This document shows positions 24,093 to 33,081 of a stretch of DNA of 57,361 nucleotides, one piece after another (within the stretch, counting starts at the first letter, position 1; every line of letters begins with the position of its first letter). The notes under the pieces are model-generated. The model had not been told where the DNA came from. It was given only the letters and a program-made list of their open reading frames with translations, and ran no database searches. Location: NCBI GenBank assembly GCA_023457355.1, contig JAEWLW010000061.1, positions 1 to 57,361 on the forward strand, given 5' to 3'. This stretch comes from Bacillota bacterium (GTDB taxonomy: Bacteria > Bacillota > Clostridia > Oscillospirales > Ruminococcaceae). Position numbers and translations under genes: made by a program.

Positions 24093-25580
24093 TCAAAACG
24101 GCCGGTCTCGCCGATACGTATGCGTTATCCTTTTCAAGCGGCTTGCAACCTCTGCATTCAGGGCGTCCGACCGGACACGCCAGGACCAGTTCTCCTGCCC
24201 GGTGGTGCCTGGAAAGTTAACCCGTGCATCGGCGCCCAGACCCAGAACATCCTGCAGCGGTGCAATTGCCAGCCAACTGGGGGACATCCAGGCGCCGCAA
24301 ACCGCCCCCCAGCCAAAGCCTTCTTCCGCCCGCAGCCGAAGGTAGTCGATGGCAAATGCCTGTGCACCGGGGCTTGCCTCTGAAAACAGCCACTGAACAA
24401 AGGTGGGCGTGTCATGTGTGCCGGTGTAAATGACCGAATGCACCGGGCAGTTGTGCGGGAGATAGGCACCGTCTGCGGAGGGGTCAAAGGCGTAAACCAG
24501 CACTTTCATGCCGGGCAGCCCCGAATGCTGAATGAACGACCGGGCATCGGCATCCAAGTCGCCCAGGTCCTCCGCAATAAGCGCCAGTTCGGGCACCTGT
24601 GCGGATAGAAAATCGATCAGTGACCGGCCGGGGCCTTGCTCCCAGTGCCCTTCCAGTGCACTTTGCGCTCGAACCGGGATGGACCAGTAGGTGTGAAAGC
24701 CGCGAAAATGGTCAATACGTACCATATCATAAAGCAGTGCAGCATTTTTCAGCCGTCCGGCCCACCATTGAAAGAGCGGGGACCGTTGATTTTCCCAGTC
24801 ATAAAGGGGGTTCCCCCAATGCTGCCCCTGGCCGGAGAATGCGTCCGGCGGAACACCCGCCACATTAAACGGCGCAAAGCTTTCATCAAGCTGGAAGAGC
24901 GCGGGGTTTGACCAGACCTGTGCACTGTCGGCTGAGACGTAGATGGGGATATCGCCCATAATAGCGATTCCATGCGCCTTGGAATACTGCCTGAGCGCGC
25001 CCCACTGACGGAAGAAATGGTATTGTAAAAACACTTCAAAATCTATTTCTTCGGCCAGCCTGGCGCGGTATCCCGCCAGGGCCGCCGGTTCTCGAAGACG
25101 CGCGGCTTTATCGGGCCATACATCCAGCGGGCAGCCAAAATGCCGGCTGAGGGCACAAAAGAGTGCATGGTCGGGCAGCCAATTTGCCTGTTGGGCCAGA
25201 AAAGCGCTGCGCGCCTCGGTGTTCCCGTCCCGCGACCAGGCTTTTTTCAGCAGCGGATAACGATTTTCCCGAAGCCGGTCGTAATCCACACGGTCGGGGT
25301 CGGAGAAGCACGCGCAAGACAGTTCCTCCGGCGTGAGCAGGTTGCGTGCCGACAGGTCCTCCAAGTCCAGCAACAGGGGGTTCCCTGCAAAGGCGGAAGG
25401 GGACATATAGGGCGAGTTGCCGCTCCCCGATGGCACCAGCGGGAGAATCTGCCAGACCTTCTGCCCTGCCGTCGACAGAAAATCGATAAATTGCCGGGCG
25501 CTTTTCCCCAATGTGCCAATACCATAATCGCCGGGGAGGGAGAAAACGGGGAGCAAAATACCGCTGGAACGTCCCTTCAT
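24093..25580 (-). CDS. malQ: 4-alpha-glucanotransferase (amylomaltase, GH77)
   Basis: A 495-residue GH77 enzyme that rearranges alpha-1,4-glucans and releases glucose from maltodextrins or glycogen. Typical pieces are SGILLPVFSLPGDYGIG at the start, WQILPL, SPYMSPSAFAGNPLLLDLE, GDIPIYVSADSAQVW, the nucleophile region YDMVRIDHFRGF (about 286-297), LIAEDLGDL (about 338-346) with the acid/base Glu, and YTGTHDTPTF. Length is normal. It has its own promoter and terminator and no mal or glg genes beside it, so it probably serves general maltodextrin or glycogen turnover. Confidence 0.95.
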   Translation of the reverse strand: MKGRSSGILLPVFSLPGDYGIGTLGKSARQFIDFLSTAGQKVWQILPLVPSGSGNSPYMSPSAFAGNPLLLDLEDLSARNLLTPEELSCACFSDPDRVDYDRLRENRYPLLKKAWSRDGNTEARSAFLAQQANWLPDHALFCALSRHFGCPLDVWPDKAARLREPAALAGYRARLAEEIDFEVFLQYHFFRQWGALRQYSKAHGIAIMGDIPIYVSADSAQVWSNPALFQLDESFAPFNVAGVPPDAFSGQGQHWGNPLYDWENQRSPLFQWWAGRLKNAALLYDMVRIDHFRGFHTYWSIPVRAQSALEGHWEQGPGRSLIDFLSAQVPELALIAEDLGDLDADARSFIQHSGLPGMKVLVYAFDPSADGAYLPHNCPVHSVIYTGTHDTPTFVQWLFSEASPGAQAFAIDYLRLRAEEGFGWGAVCGAWMSPSWLAIAPLQDVLGLGADARVNFPGTTGQENWSWRVRSDALNAEVASRLKRITHTYRRDRPF

Positions 25581-25613
25581 GGGAAATCCTCCATTCGAAT
25601 CTTAATTGTAGAT

Positions 25614-25642
25614 ATTATACTGTTCATGGGTGAGAAAGGCAA
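25614..25642 (-). promoter_or_regulatory. Promoter of malQ
   Basis: Minus strand TTGCCT (25642-25637), 17-base spacer, TATAAT (25619-25614), about 33 bases before the ATG. Confidence 0.7.
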
Positions 25643-25769
25643 TGGTTGAAAGCTTTAGAAGGGCACCTCACACAGCAAAAGTCAATGGCCTATAGCATCG
25701 GGTCAGACGCCGTTCATCGCAGCCCGATATTATCTCTGTTCTTACCCCAGCCATCGTTTATTATAGTGA

Positions 25770-25797
25770 TTGGAATAAAATATACAAAACATATAAA
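25770..25797 (+). promoter_or_regulatory. Promoter of the lipoprotein gene
   Basis: TTGGAA (25770-25775), 16-base spacer, TATAAA (25792-25797), about 44 bases before the ATG, in an AT-rich stretch. Confidence 0.6.
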
Positions 25798-25840
25798 AAT
25801 AAAATATGTCCGATAAAAATTGATGAAAAGAGTGGAATAG

Positions 25841-26809
25841 ATGAAAAAAATCTTAACTTTGATGCTGGCGGTTTCCATTTTTGCCGCGGTATTCGGCTGT
25901 AGCTCAAACGCCGGCAGTTCCTCTTCGGATGCTTCCCAACCATCCGGAACAACGGATGTGTCGATGGGAGACGGCGGCGAAAGCGCAGCAGATGATACGC
26001 GGCATAAAATTGAAGATGATATGATCGCCGTGATAAAATTGATTGGAGATTTTGGTGAAAAACTGCGATCGGTTTCCCTTCTGAGCGACGATGTACAAAG
26101 TGCTCTGGAGACGAACTATGGCGAATATGTTGCGCCGCAGCTTTTGTCAAAATGGCAGGCAGACCCGCCAAACGCGCCCGGCAGGTTGGTTTCCAGCCCC
26201 TGGCCCGACTATATTGAAATAAGTTCTGTCGACAGGCGTTCAGATGAATCCTACAAAATTGAGGGGTATGTCGTTGAAAAAACCAGCGTCGAAGCTGAAA
26301 ACGGTGGCGTGGCAGCAAAACGTGCCATTACACTGTATGTCAACTATGACAACGGCCGGTGGCTGATTGACGATGTGACGCTCGGAAACTATGTAACCGA
26401 CACAATAATCACCTATGCAAACAATGAATACGGCTTTAATTTTACGCTCCCCAAGAGCTGGCAGGGATATACGCTGGTTGCGGGCACCTGGAATGGCACC
26501 GATCTTGCGTCGGGCAAACAAACGGAATCAGGGCCGATGATTTCTATCCGCCATCCTGCGTGGACGCAAAAAAATCCAAGACAGGATATACCGATCATGA
26601 TATTCACGGTATCACAGTGGCAATCTGTACAAAATGAAATGCTCGGCGTCGGTGCCGCGCCGATTCCGCCAAATGAGCTTGGGCGGAATGCCACCTATGT
26701 TTTTGCGATTCCAGCCCGTTACAACTACGCTTTTCCGGAGGGTTATGAAGAAGTGGAAGACATTATTGAAGGGAAGCCGCTTGAACCTGCGGAAATGGTC
26801 AACCGGTAG
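25841..26809 (+). CDS. Predicted lipoprotein of unknown function
   Basis: A 322-residue protein. The start MKKILTLMLAVSIFAAVFGC is a lipoprotein signal with the lipobox cysteine at residue 20, followed by a Ser/Gly/Asp-rich spacer (to about 55). Residues about 60-185 resemble the small alpha+beta domains of Firmicutes lipoproteins that accumulate YEG..V and NGRWLIDDV strands. From about 195 there is a second part with FNFTLPKSWQGY followed by a beta-rich region. AAAAGAGTGG precedes the ATG. It is monocistronic, with a hairpin downstream at 26986-27018. The surface role is unknown. Confidence 0.75.
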   Translation: MKKILTLMLAVSIFAAVFGCSSNAGSSSSDASQPSGTTDVSMGDGGESAADDTRHKIEDDMIAVIKLIGDFGEKLRSVSLLSDDVQSALETNYGEYVAPQLLSKWQADPPNAPGRLVSSPWPDYIEISSVDRRSDESYKIEGYVVEKTSVEAENGGVAAKRAITLYVNYDNGRWLIDDVTLGNYVTDTIITYANNEYGFNFTLPKSWQGYTLVAGTWNGTDLASGKQTESGPMISIRHPAWTQKNPRQDIPIMIFTVSQWQSVQNEMLGVGAAPIPPNELGRNATYVFAIPARYNYAFPEGYEEVEDIIEGKPLEPAEMVNR

Positions 26810-27196
26810 CCGGAGCATTGAACGCTGTCATAGCTTACACCTCAAAAAAGGCCCGCTTTATCGATCAGACGCTTGATTAGACCTGAGGCAAGCTTATAAA
26901 GCAGTGGTTTGGCGGCCGGGAGCTGTGTCGCCATATGAGCTGCTCGAAGATGGGTGCCGTTAAGCCCCGTTTTATCGGATCACATAACAAAGGGCCGTAC
27001 AACGTATGGCCCTTTGTTCCTGTGCAATATATGCATGTCAGCTGCTCTGGAGAGATGGCTTTGAACTATCGTGCGCATCATTATAACAAGATATTTATAA
27101 TGCATTGGCGGAGAAGAGGCGTGCGTGGTGAAACCGCATCCTACCGTATGGTGAATGAGTAAAGTAAGCGGTTTTCCTGCCCGCAGACGATGCACC
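26810..27196. other. Intergenic region with hairpin at 26986-27018
   Basis: AACAAAGGGCCGTAC (26986-27000) pairs with TATGGCCCTTTGTT (27005-27018) over 13-14 bp with loop AACG, a plausible terminator for the plus-strand lipoprotein gene although the U-run is short. No coding sequence with a ribosome binding site was found in the rest. Confidence 0.55.
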
Positions 27197-27233
27197 AAAT
27201 ATAAAAACCAGCCCAAAGACTGGTTTTTATATT
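27197..27233 (-). terminator. Terminator of tRNA-Leu
   Basis: On the minus strand AAAAACCAG, an 8-base loop and CTGGTTTTT form a stem (27203-27228) directly after the tRNA, extended by flanking AAATAT/ATATTT pairing. Confidence 0.85.
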
Positions 27234-27318
27234 TGGTGCGGGTAACAGGGGTCGAACCTGCACATCGCAAGATACCAGATCCTAAATCTGGCGCGTCTGC
27301 CAATTCCGCCATACCCGC
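27234..27318 (-). tRNA. tRNA-Leu (anticodon TAG)
   Basis: An 85-base cloverleaf with a long variable arm, as expected for a class II tRNA. The acceptor GCGGGTA pairs with TACCCGC, and ACCA is encoded at the 3' end. The anticodon stem CCAGA/TCTGG encloses TTTAGGA, giving anticodon TAG (reads CTA and CTG). The T loop GGTTCGACCCC is present. A minus-strand TATAAT lies about 60 bases upstream. Confidence 0.95.
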
Positions 27319-27518
27319 ATTAAAAGCGGCTGGTAACGCCATTCGGTTAAAATGTGTTACCGTGACTGCCGCATGCGTTATATTATATCATAGCCTCGCC
27401 AGAAACGGAAGAGGTTAAATTCTTTTACATCATCAAGCCGCATGACTCTTCCGGGTGCCCCGTAAGCATTTCTCTGAGCAAAGCGCAGCAGTCGCCATGC
27501 CGGTTGCATCCACCGCAT

Positions 27519-27561
27519 CAAACACCGGCGCCATTTTTTAATGCCGTTTCGCCGGTGTTTG
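27519..27561 (-). terminator. Hairpin after the methionine gamma-lyase-like gene
   Basis: CAAACACCGGCG (27519-27530) and CGCCGGTGTTTG (27550-27561) form a 12-bp stem, 20 bases past the stop; the loop contains a smaller GGCATT/AATGGC-like hairpin. The minus strand lacks a clean U-run. Confidence 0.55.
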
Positions 27562-27580
27562 ACCTAAACTTTTTCGGCAA

Positions 27581-28849
27581 CTATTTTGCGTGCTGCTTCT
27601 GATGCATACGGTCGGCTGCCAGCAAAATACCGGCTTTTCCCGTCGGATAGGTCAATCCGCCCTGCAGCCAGACGGCAAACGGCTCGCGCATCGGCGCATC
27701 GGCCGAAAGCTCAATCGAAGCGCCCAGCGTAAACGCGCCCGCCGCCATAATCACTTGGCTTTCGTAGCCGGGCATATCCCAGGGCTCGGGCGCAGCCATG
27801 GAATCAATCGGTGAGCCGGACTGAATGCCCTCACAAAATGCCACGAGCGCTCCGGGCGTTTTAAGCGCGATCGCCTGAATAATATCATGCCGCACGTCAT
27901 TGGACTTAGGGAAGGTCTCAAAACCCATCTCTTCAAAAAGCGCCGCCGCAAACACAGCTGTTTTAAGGGCCGCCGCCACGGTGGTTGGCGCCATAAATAG
28001 CCCCATGTACATGCCGCGCAATTCATCGAGTGAGCAGCCGACCTCCCGCCCGGTGCCGGGCGTTGTCAAACGGCACGCGCAGCGCTCAATCACATCGTGC
28101 CGCCCGGCGAGATAGCCGCCGGTTCTGGCGACTCCGCCGCCCGGATTTTTGATCAGCGATCCCACCATCAGATCGGCGCCGAAAGCCGCCGGTTCAAACT
28201 GTTCGACAAATTCGCCATAGCAGTTATCCACCATGACGATAATATCCGGATTCGCCTGCTTGACAGCCTTGATCACCGCGCCTATTTCAGCCACCGACAG
28301 CGAAGGGCGCAGGCTGTACCCACGCGAGCGCTGTATGTAAGCCACCTTTGCGCCTTTTGCAGCCGCTGCCGCTGCCTTGGCGTCAATTTTTCCGTCGATG
28401 AGTTCCACCTGCGCATACTGCACGCCAAAATCGCGCAGCGAGCCCTCGTCGCGGCCGTTATCCCGAATGCCAATAACCTCTTCAAGCGTATCATAGGGCT
28501 TTCCGGTCAGGGAAAGCAGCACGTCGCCCGGGCGCAGCAGCCCGAACAACCCCACTGTCAAGGCGTGCGTACCCGAAACAAAACTGTGGCGCACCAGCGC
28601 GTCCTCGGCGCCAAGTGCCTGGGCGAATACGCGGTCGAGCGCGTCCCGGCCGATATCGCCGTAGCCATAGCCGGTGGTGCCGCAAAGATGCGCCGCCGAA
28701 ATGCCGTTGTCGATAAAGGCCTTGAGCACCTTCATGCCATTGAACTGTTCATTCTGCTCTATGGCGGCAAATGCGGGCGCCGCCTTTTGCTCCGCCCGCC
28801 GGGCAAATTCCAAAATTTCAGGGCTTATCGGGAAAACCGGTTGTATCAT
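27581..28849 (-). CDS. Methionine gamma-lyase family / 'aluminium resistance' PLP protein
   Basis: A 422-residue protein matching the Met_gamma_lyase (PF06838, formerly aluminium resistance protein) family: YGYGDIGRD (about 61-69), RHSFVSGTHAL (about 87-97), VDNCYGEFVE (about 207-216), the PLP lysine in GSLIKNPGGG (about 230-239) and TPGTGREVG. Family members have a cysteine/methionine lyase fold, but the true substrate is not established. The ATG overlaps the GNAT stop by 4 bases. It ends a five-gene minus-strand run starting at murD, which also contains two aminopeptidases, so a role in amino-acid salvage is possible but unproven. Confidence 0.85.
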   Translation of the reverse strand: MIQPVFPISPEILEFARRAEQKAAPAFAAIEQNEQFNGMKVLKAFIDNGISAAHLCGTTGYGYGDIGRDALDRVFAQALGAEDALVRHSFVSGTHALTVGLFGLLRPGDVLLSLTGKPYDTLEEVIGIRDNGRDEGSLRDFGVQYAQVELIDGKIDAKAAAAAAKGAKVAYIQRSRGYSLRPSLSVAEIGAVIKAVKQANPDIIVMVDNCYGEFVEQFEPAAFGADLMVGSLIKNPGGGVARTGGYLAGRHDVIERCACRLTTPGTGREVGCSLDELRGMYMGLFMAPTTVAAALKTAVFAAALFEEMGFETFPKSNDVRHDIIQAIALKTPGALVAFCEGIQSGSPIDSMAAPEPWDMPGYESQVIMAAGAFTLGASIELSADAPMREPFAVWLQGGLTYPTGKAGILLAADRMHQKQHAK

Positions 28850-29580
28850 GCAAGAATCCTCTTTTCAGCAATTGTAAGATATTGTGGCAGCACTGCAAAA
28901 CCCGCCTTTTTATAAAATGCCCCCAGCGCAACCGTTTGCGCCGCCGTATAAATAGCAACACCGCGCAATGCCGGATGTGCCGTGACTGAACGCACCAGCG
29001 CAAGCCCCAGCCCTTCTCCCTGCCGCCCGGGAAGCACCGCCACCGACGAAAGATAGGCGCTGTGCCGCCCTCTGGCGGTGATGCAGGCAACCGCAGCGTC
29101 GCTGAGCGTAAAAACCATAGTCCGTCCTGCATTGCGGCGGCGGGTCATATCCGAAAGCCAGGGCAGATATTGGGCCTCGCGCGAAAACTGCGCGTCGCTT
29201 TGGCACAAAAGTTCAAAGCAGCGGCGCAGCGCAACATTAGTTTCAAAAATTGGCGGCTGGGCCAAAGCCGCGCCGATGCTGCACAGCACCGGATAGCTTT
29301 GGCTTGTCCAGCCGCTGGGTAAAAAAGGCGCCCCCGCGCTGCCCGTTACCCATTCTATTCGTGCAGTGCCCAGCATATCCGCAAAGGCAAGCAGTTCGTT
29401 AAAATCCGCGTCCCCGTCAATCAACAGGGTGCCGCCAAAGCGGCAGAGTACCCCGCCCGCGCCGGACTGATACCAGTCCACCCCGTTTGGCAGCGTGCCG
29501 TAACAGGCCAGCAGCGTCTGCATGCGGCAGCCGATCAGCGTCTCGTCAAGCGGCGGCGCGCTTTGGCAAAACGCAATCAC
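28846..29580 (-). CDS. GNAT-family N-acetyltransferase
   Basis: About 244 residues. The C-terminal half is a GNAT domain with the acetyl-CoA loop in VAVLPGRQGEGLGLALV (about 170-190) and the AFYKKAGF motif near the end; the N-terminal half is divergent. The start is taken as the GTG at 29580, which overlaps the TGA of the upstream peptidase (GTGA); the frame is open to 29679 but that segment lies inside the peptidase gene. The protein carries no signal peptide. Substrate unknown; it sits between an M42 aminopeptidase and the methionine gamma-lyase-like gene. Confidence 0.78.
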   Translation of the reverse strand: MIAFCQSAPPLDETLIGCRMQTLLACYGTLPNGVDWYQSGAGGVLCRFGGTLLIDGDADFNELLAFADMLGTARIEWVTGSAGAPFLPSGWTSQSYPVLCSIGAALAQPPIFETNVALRRCFELLCQSDAQFSREAQYLPWLSDMTRRRNAGRTMVFTLSDAAVACITARGRHSAYLSSVAVLPGRQGEGLGLALVRSVTAHPALRGVAIYTAAQTVALGAFYKKAGFAVLPQYLTIAEKRILA

Positions 29581-30590
29581 AGGCGGGCCAGCGGGTCGAT
29601 AACCGCCCAAAGCAGCTGCTCGGTTGCCAGAATGTCCTGCATCGCCGCCACACTGGAAGCGCTGTGCAGATAGCGGCACGGCACCGAAACAGCCATTGTC
29701 TGCGCACCCGTCCCCGCGCGGGAAACGACGCGGGCCTCGTTGCCGCCAAAAACGCCTTCCTTGGTCTGGATAGCGATGCCGCGCTCCTCCGCGACATTGA
29801 ACGCCAGCGCGTACAGCGCGCGGTCATAGAGTGTACCCTTGTCGGCAAACGAGACAACAGGGCCCTTTTTAAGCGCGCAAACCACCTTATCGGCGGGGGC
29901 GCCCTCAATGTCGCCCGCCGTGGTCGTCTCAAGTATAATCGCGATCTCCGGCGCGGTAGCAGTAGCGGCTGCCGTGGCGCCGAACAACGACGATTCCTCG
30001 CCGCAGGTGAACACGCCGGTCAATTCCCATGGGCAGTCGGCGCACAGCAGGTCGATAAGCAGCGCACAGCCGATGCGGTTATCCAATGCGCGGGAGAGCA
30101 GCATCCCCTCGCCAAATTCACAAAACGGCGCATCAAAGCAGGCCGCGTCACCGAGACTGACCACCGAGGCTGCCTCTTCTTTGGAGGATGCGCCAATGTC
30201 GATATAAAGTCCGTCGGCCTTGAGCTCGGCCTCACGTTCATCGTTGTCGAGATGGTGCCACGCCTTGGCCCCGATAACGCCCAGAACACCGGCGTCGCCG
30301 ATGCAAACCCGCCGGCCGTGCAGCACGCGCGGGTCGATGCCAATCGGCGAAAACTTGAGCAGCCCCTCGCCGGTAATGGCGGTTATCAGCAGCCCCACCT
30401 CATCCATGTGGGCGAACAGAACAATCTTTTTTGAGGGCTTTCTGCCGCTTTTGACAGCGATCAGGTTGCCCAGCGGGTCGACGTTGAGCGCGCATTTGCC
30501 CGAAAGCGCTTTTTCAATGACGGCGCGAACGCGTCCCTCGTCGCCGGAGATCCCACGCTCGGCGCAAAGCGCTTTGATCAGCTGTTGCAT
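29577..30590 (-). CDS. M42-family aminopeptidase, second paralogue
   Basis: About 337 residues of the M42 (glutamyl aminopeptidase/TET) family. Zinc and catalytic positions can be followed: H in FAHMDEVG, D in RALDNRIG, the Glu pair in CGEESSLFG, and H in YLHSASS. The position that is usually Asp (VVDVS in the neighbour) is Glu here (ILETTT). The start at 30590 has GGAGGTGG 4-5 bases upstream and lies 13 bases inside the end of the preceding M42 gene; the longer open frame to 31070 is a shadow. M42 enzymes form large cytosolic shells that trim peptides. A heteromeric complex with the neighbour is conceivable. Confidence 0.9.
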   Translation of the reverse strand: MQQLIKALCAERGISGDEGRVRAVIEKALSGKCALNVDPLGNLIAVKSGRKPSKKIVLFAHMDEVGLLITAITGEGLLKFSPIGIDPRVLHGRRVCIGDAGVLGVIGAKAWHHLDNDEREAELKADGLYIDIGASSKEEAASVVSLGDAACFDAPFCEFGEGMLLSRALDNRIGCALLIDLLCADCPWELTGVFTCGEESSLFGATAAATATAPEIAIILETTTAGDIEGAPADKVVCALKKGPVVSFADKGTLYDRALYALAFNVAEERGIAIQTKEGVFGGNEARVVSRAGTGAQTMAVSVPCRYLHSASSVAAMQDILATEQLLWAVIDPLARL

Positions 30591-31594
30591 AGGCCACCTC
30601 CAACCGTCTCGGCGATCAGCCGGGCGGTATTTTCGACGTCGCAAAGCGCCACAACCTCGCCCGGTGTGTGCATAAAGCGCAAGGGAACGGACACGATCGC
30701 CGTGCGCACCCCCTGGCCCGAAACAGCAATCGCATCGGCGTCGGTGCCGGTGCGGCCGGCCATTACCTCCATCTGCCACGGAATGTTGGCCCGTTTGGCT
30801 GTCTCCACCAGAAGCCGGGACAGGCGACGGTCCAAAATAGGCGCCACGCCAATCATTGGCCCTTTGCCCATTTCGCCGCAGGATTCCGCCTTTTCGTCGG
30901 GGGCCAGGCCCATCGAAACATCGACCACAAAAGCAAAATCGGGCGCGACGGCAAAGGCCGAGGTTGCGGCCCCCGAAGAGCCGACTTCCTCCTGCGATAC
31001 GAGTGCCACAATAATTTCGGCTTTTTCCGTGTTTTTCAAAAGCTCGGCCGCACGGATGATTGCCGCGCAACCCGCGCGGTCGTCCAGTGCCGCGGAGCAG
31101 ATTCTGTCCGAAAACAGCGGTTCCAACGCACCGTCCAGCGTAATGCGGTCACCCGGCGCCACCTTTTCCCGCGCGGCCTCGGCGCTAAACCCAATATCCA
31201 CGGCCACGTCCTCTGGCTTTGCGGTTTTTGTCTTGCCATCCGAGAGATGGGGCGGCGTCGCCACCACAACACCGGGCAGCTTGCAGCAAGCCGTGTGCAC
31301 CGTCACCCGCGCACCGGCCAACGTTCGCCGGTCCGGCCCGCCGCAGGCGGCCACCTTCAGAAAACCCTTATCGGTAACTCGGGTGACGATCAGCCCGACC
31401 TGATCGAGATGCGCCGCCAGCATCACGCGCGGCAAGCCCGGCCTGGCAGGCGGCAGATGGCAAAGCACGCTGCCAAGCGGCGTGTGCGTTACCTGCCCCA
31501 GCGGCGACAGCAGTTGTTCGGCTACCTTGGCGGCTTCAGCCTCATCGCCCGAAACCCCCGTCGCCGGGCAGAGTGTTTTTAACAATTCCAGCAT
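30578..31594 (-). CDS. M42-family aminopeptidase, first paralogue
   Basis: A 338-residue M42 peptidase. Ligand motifs are complete: H in AAHLDQVG (about 61-68), D in AALDDRAG, the Glu pair in SQEEVGSSG, D in VVDVSMG, and H in FMHTPGE. It begins MLELLKTLCPATGVSGDE, the usual start of the family, with GGAGAAACAG just upstream. It lies 95 bases after murD and overlaps the second M42 gene by 13 bases. The two paralogues are clearly different in sequence, so they are an old duplication rather than a recent one. Confidence 0.92.
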   Translation of the reverse strand: MLELLKTLCPATGVSGDEAEAAKVAEQLLSPLGQVTHTPLGSVLCHLPPARPGLPRVMLAAHLDQVGLIVTRVTDKGFLKVAACGGPDRRTLAGARVTVHTACCKLPGVVVATPPHLSDGKTKTAKPEDVAVDIGFSAEAAREKVAPGDRITLDGALEPLFSDRICSAALDDRAGCAAIIRAAELLKNTEKAEIIVALVSQEEVGSSGAATSAFAVAPDFAFVVDVSMGLAPDEKAESCGEMGKGPMIGVAPILDRRLSRLLVETAKRANIPWQMEVMAGRTGTDADAIAVSGQGVRTAIVSVPLRFMHTPGEVVALCDVENTARLIAETVGGGLCNS

Positions 31595-31689
31595 CTGTTT
31601 CTCCTTTAACTCGCGTAAAACCCTGCGGGCGGCAGCCGCCGAACATGGTCACGGCGCAGATTGGCCCTGAACTTACCAATGAATTTGCG

Positions 31690-33081
31690 CTAAAGGGCAT
31701 TGACGAGTTTTTTATAGTAGTTGCCCCGCTCTTCAAAATTAGAAAAGGCGTCAAAGCTGGCGCAGGCGGGGCTTAAGGTCACAACATCACCAAACCTGGC
31801 GTGCTCATTCGCCAGCGCCACAGCGTCGGCGAGGTCTTTCGCGTGCAAAATCTGCAATCCGCTGACTTTAAAGCCATCCGCACCGGTGACCGCCTGTTCA
31901 ATCTTATCGGCGGTGTGGCCGGTGAGAATCAGCAGCCTGACGTGGTTTAGCACCGGCCGAACCAGCGGCTCAAACGGAATTTTTTTGTCATAACCGCCCG
32001 CAATCAAAATCAGTTTTTCTTCAAAGCTCATCAACCCCGCCACCGTTCTGGTTGGGGAGGTGGCAATCGAATCGTTATACCAGCGCACGCCGTCCTTTAA
32101 GCGGACGAATTCGATGCGGTGCTCCACCCCGCCGAACGTGCGGGCAGCGTCACAAATCTGCTTGGGGGTCACGACGCCCCACGCCGCGCTGACTGCGGCC
32201 AGCACGTTTTCAACATTATGCAGGCCGGGCAGTTTAATCTCGCTCCGGTTCATCAAAAACACGGCGCGCCCGCTGACGCTGTGGTAAATATCCCCCTTGC
32301 CGTCCATCCATGCGCCGTTTTGTACCGGACGCTGGCGCGAAAAGAAAGAAAGCTGGCCGCGCACCTCGTCCATAAACGCCTCGGCACCGGTGCTGTCGGC
32401 GGAGAGCACCGCCCGTGAAAATGCGCTCTGGTGCCGCACAATATTGCGCTTTGCACCGACATATTCCGCCATGTCCTTATGGACGTCAAGGTGGTTGGGG
32501 CTGATGTTGGTCACAACCGCCACGTCGGGCGAGCATCGCATCGACAGCAGCTGAAAGCTTGAAAGCTCCACCACACAAAGGTCGTTTTCGCTGATAAGGT
32601 CCAAAATAGGCAGCAGCGGTTTGCCGATGTTGCCGCCAAGATGCACCGTCTTGCCGGAGCGGCGCAGCATTTCGGCCAGTATGCTTGAAGTTGTTGTTTT
32701 TCCGTCCGAGCCGGTTACGCCGTAAATTGGGCAGGGGCACAGCTGCATGAATACTTCCAGCTCACTGGTGACGATTTTGCCCCGCTCGTGCGCCCTTGCC
32801 AGCTGCGCGGTGGTGAAAGGCAGCCCCGGGGTACGGAAAACAATTTCGCCGTTTAAATCCTCCAGATAGTTTGGACCCAAGGACAGTTCAACATGCGCTT
32901 TCTTCAGCCGTTCAAGCTGATCGGCGCGAAACTGGTCCGCGTCCCGGCTGTCGTGCAGTGTCACCTGCGCGCCGCTTTGCACAAGACGGAACAACAGTTC
33001 TGAATTGCTTACGCCAAAGCCGATGACATCAATTTTTCGATCTTTCATAAGAGGGAAAAAGTCTTTTGCATGATAATACAT
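31690..33081 (-). CDS. murD: UDP-N-acetylmuramoylalanine--D-glutamate ligase
   Basis: About 463 residues; adds D-glutamate to UDP-MurNAc-L-Ala in the cytosol. The ATP loop GVTGSDGKTTTSS (about 113-125), ISPNHLDVH (about 203-211), the hinge GGVEHRIEF (about 311-319), NDSIATSPTRT and the C-terminal LLSPACASFD-like LSPACASFDAF motif are in order. The start at 33081 has GGGAG 6 bases upstream; the frame is open to 33267 without further support. It is separate from any mur/fts cluster and instead leads a run with two M42 peptidases, GNAT and a PLP lyase-like gene. Confidence 0.94.
   Translation of the reverse strand: MYYHAKDFFPLMKDRKIDVIGFGVSNSELLFRLVQSGAQVTLHDSRDADQFRADQLERLKKAHVELSLGPNYLEDLNGEIVFRTPGLPFTTAQLARAHERGKIVTSELEVFMQLCPCPIYGVTGSDGKTTTSSILAEMLRRSGKTVHLGGNIGKPLLPILDLISENDLCVVELSSFQLLSMRCSPDVAVVTNISPNHLDVHKDMAEYVGAKRNIVRHQSAFSRAVLSADSTGAEAFMDEVRGQLSFFSRQRPVQNGAWMDGKGDIYHSVSGRAVFLMNRSEIKLPGLHNVENVLAAVSAAWGVVTPKQICDAARTFGGVEHRIEFVRLKDGVRWYNDSIATSPTRTVAGLMSFEEKLILIAGGYDKKIPFEPLVRPVLNHVRLLILTGHTADKIEQAVTGADGFKVSGLQILHAKDLADAVALANEHARFGDVVTLSPACASFDAFSNFEERGNYYKKLVNAL

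Noticed and set aside
31595..31689. Possible promoter or small gene between murD and the first M42 gene
   Set aside because: No clear -35/-10 pair or frame with a Shine-Dalgarno was found in these 95 bases.
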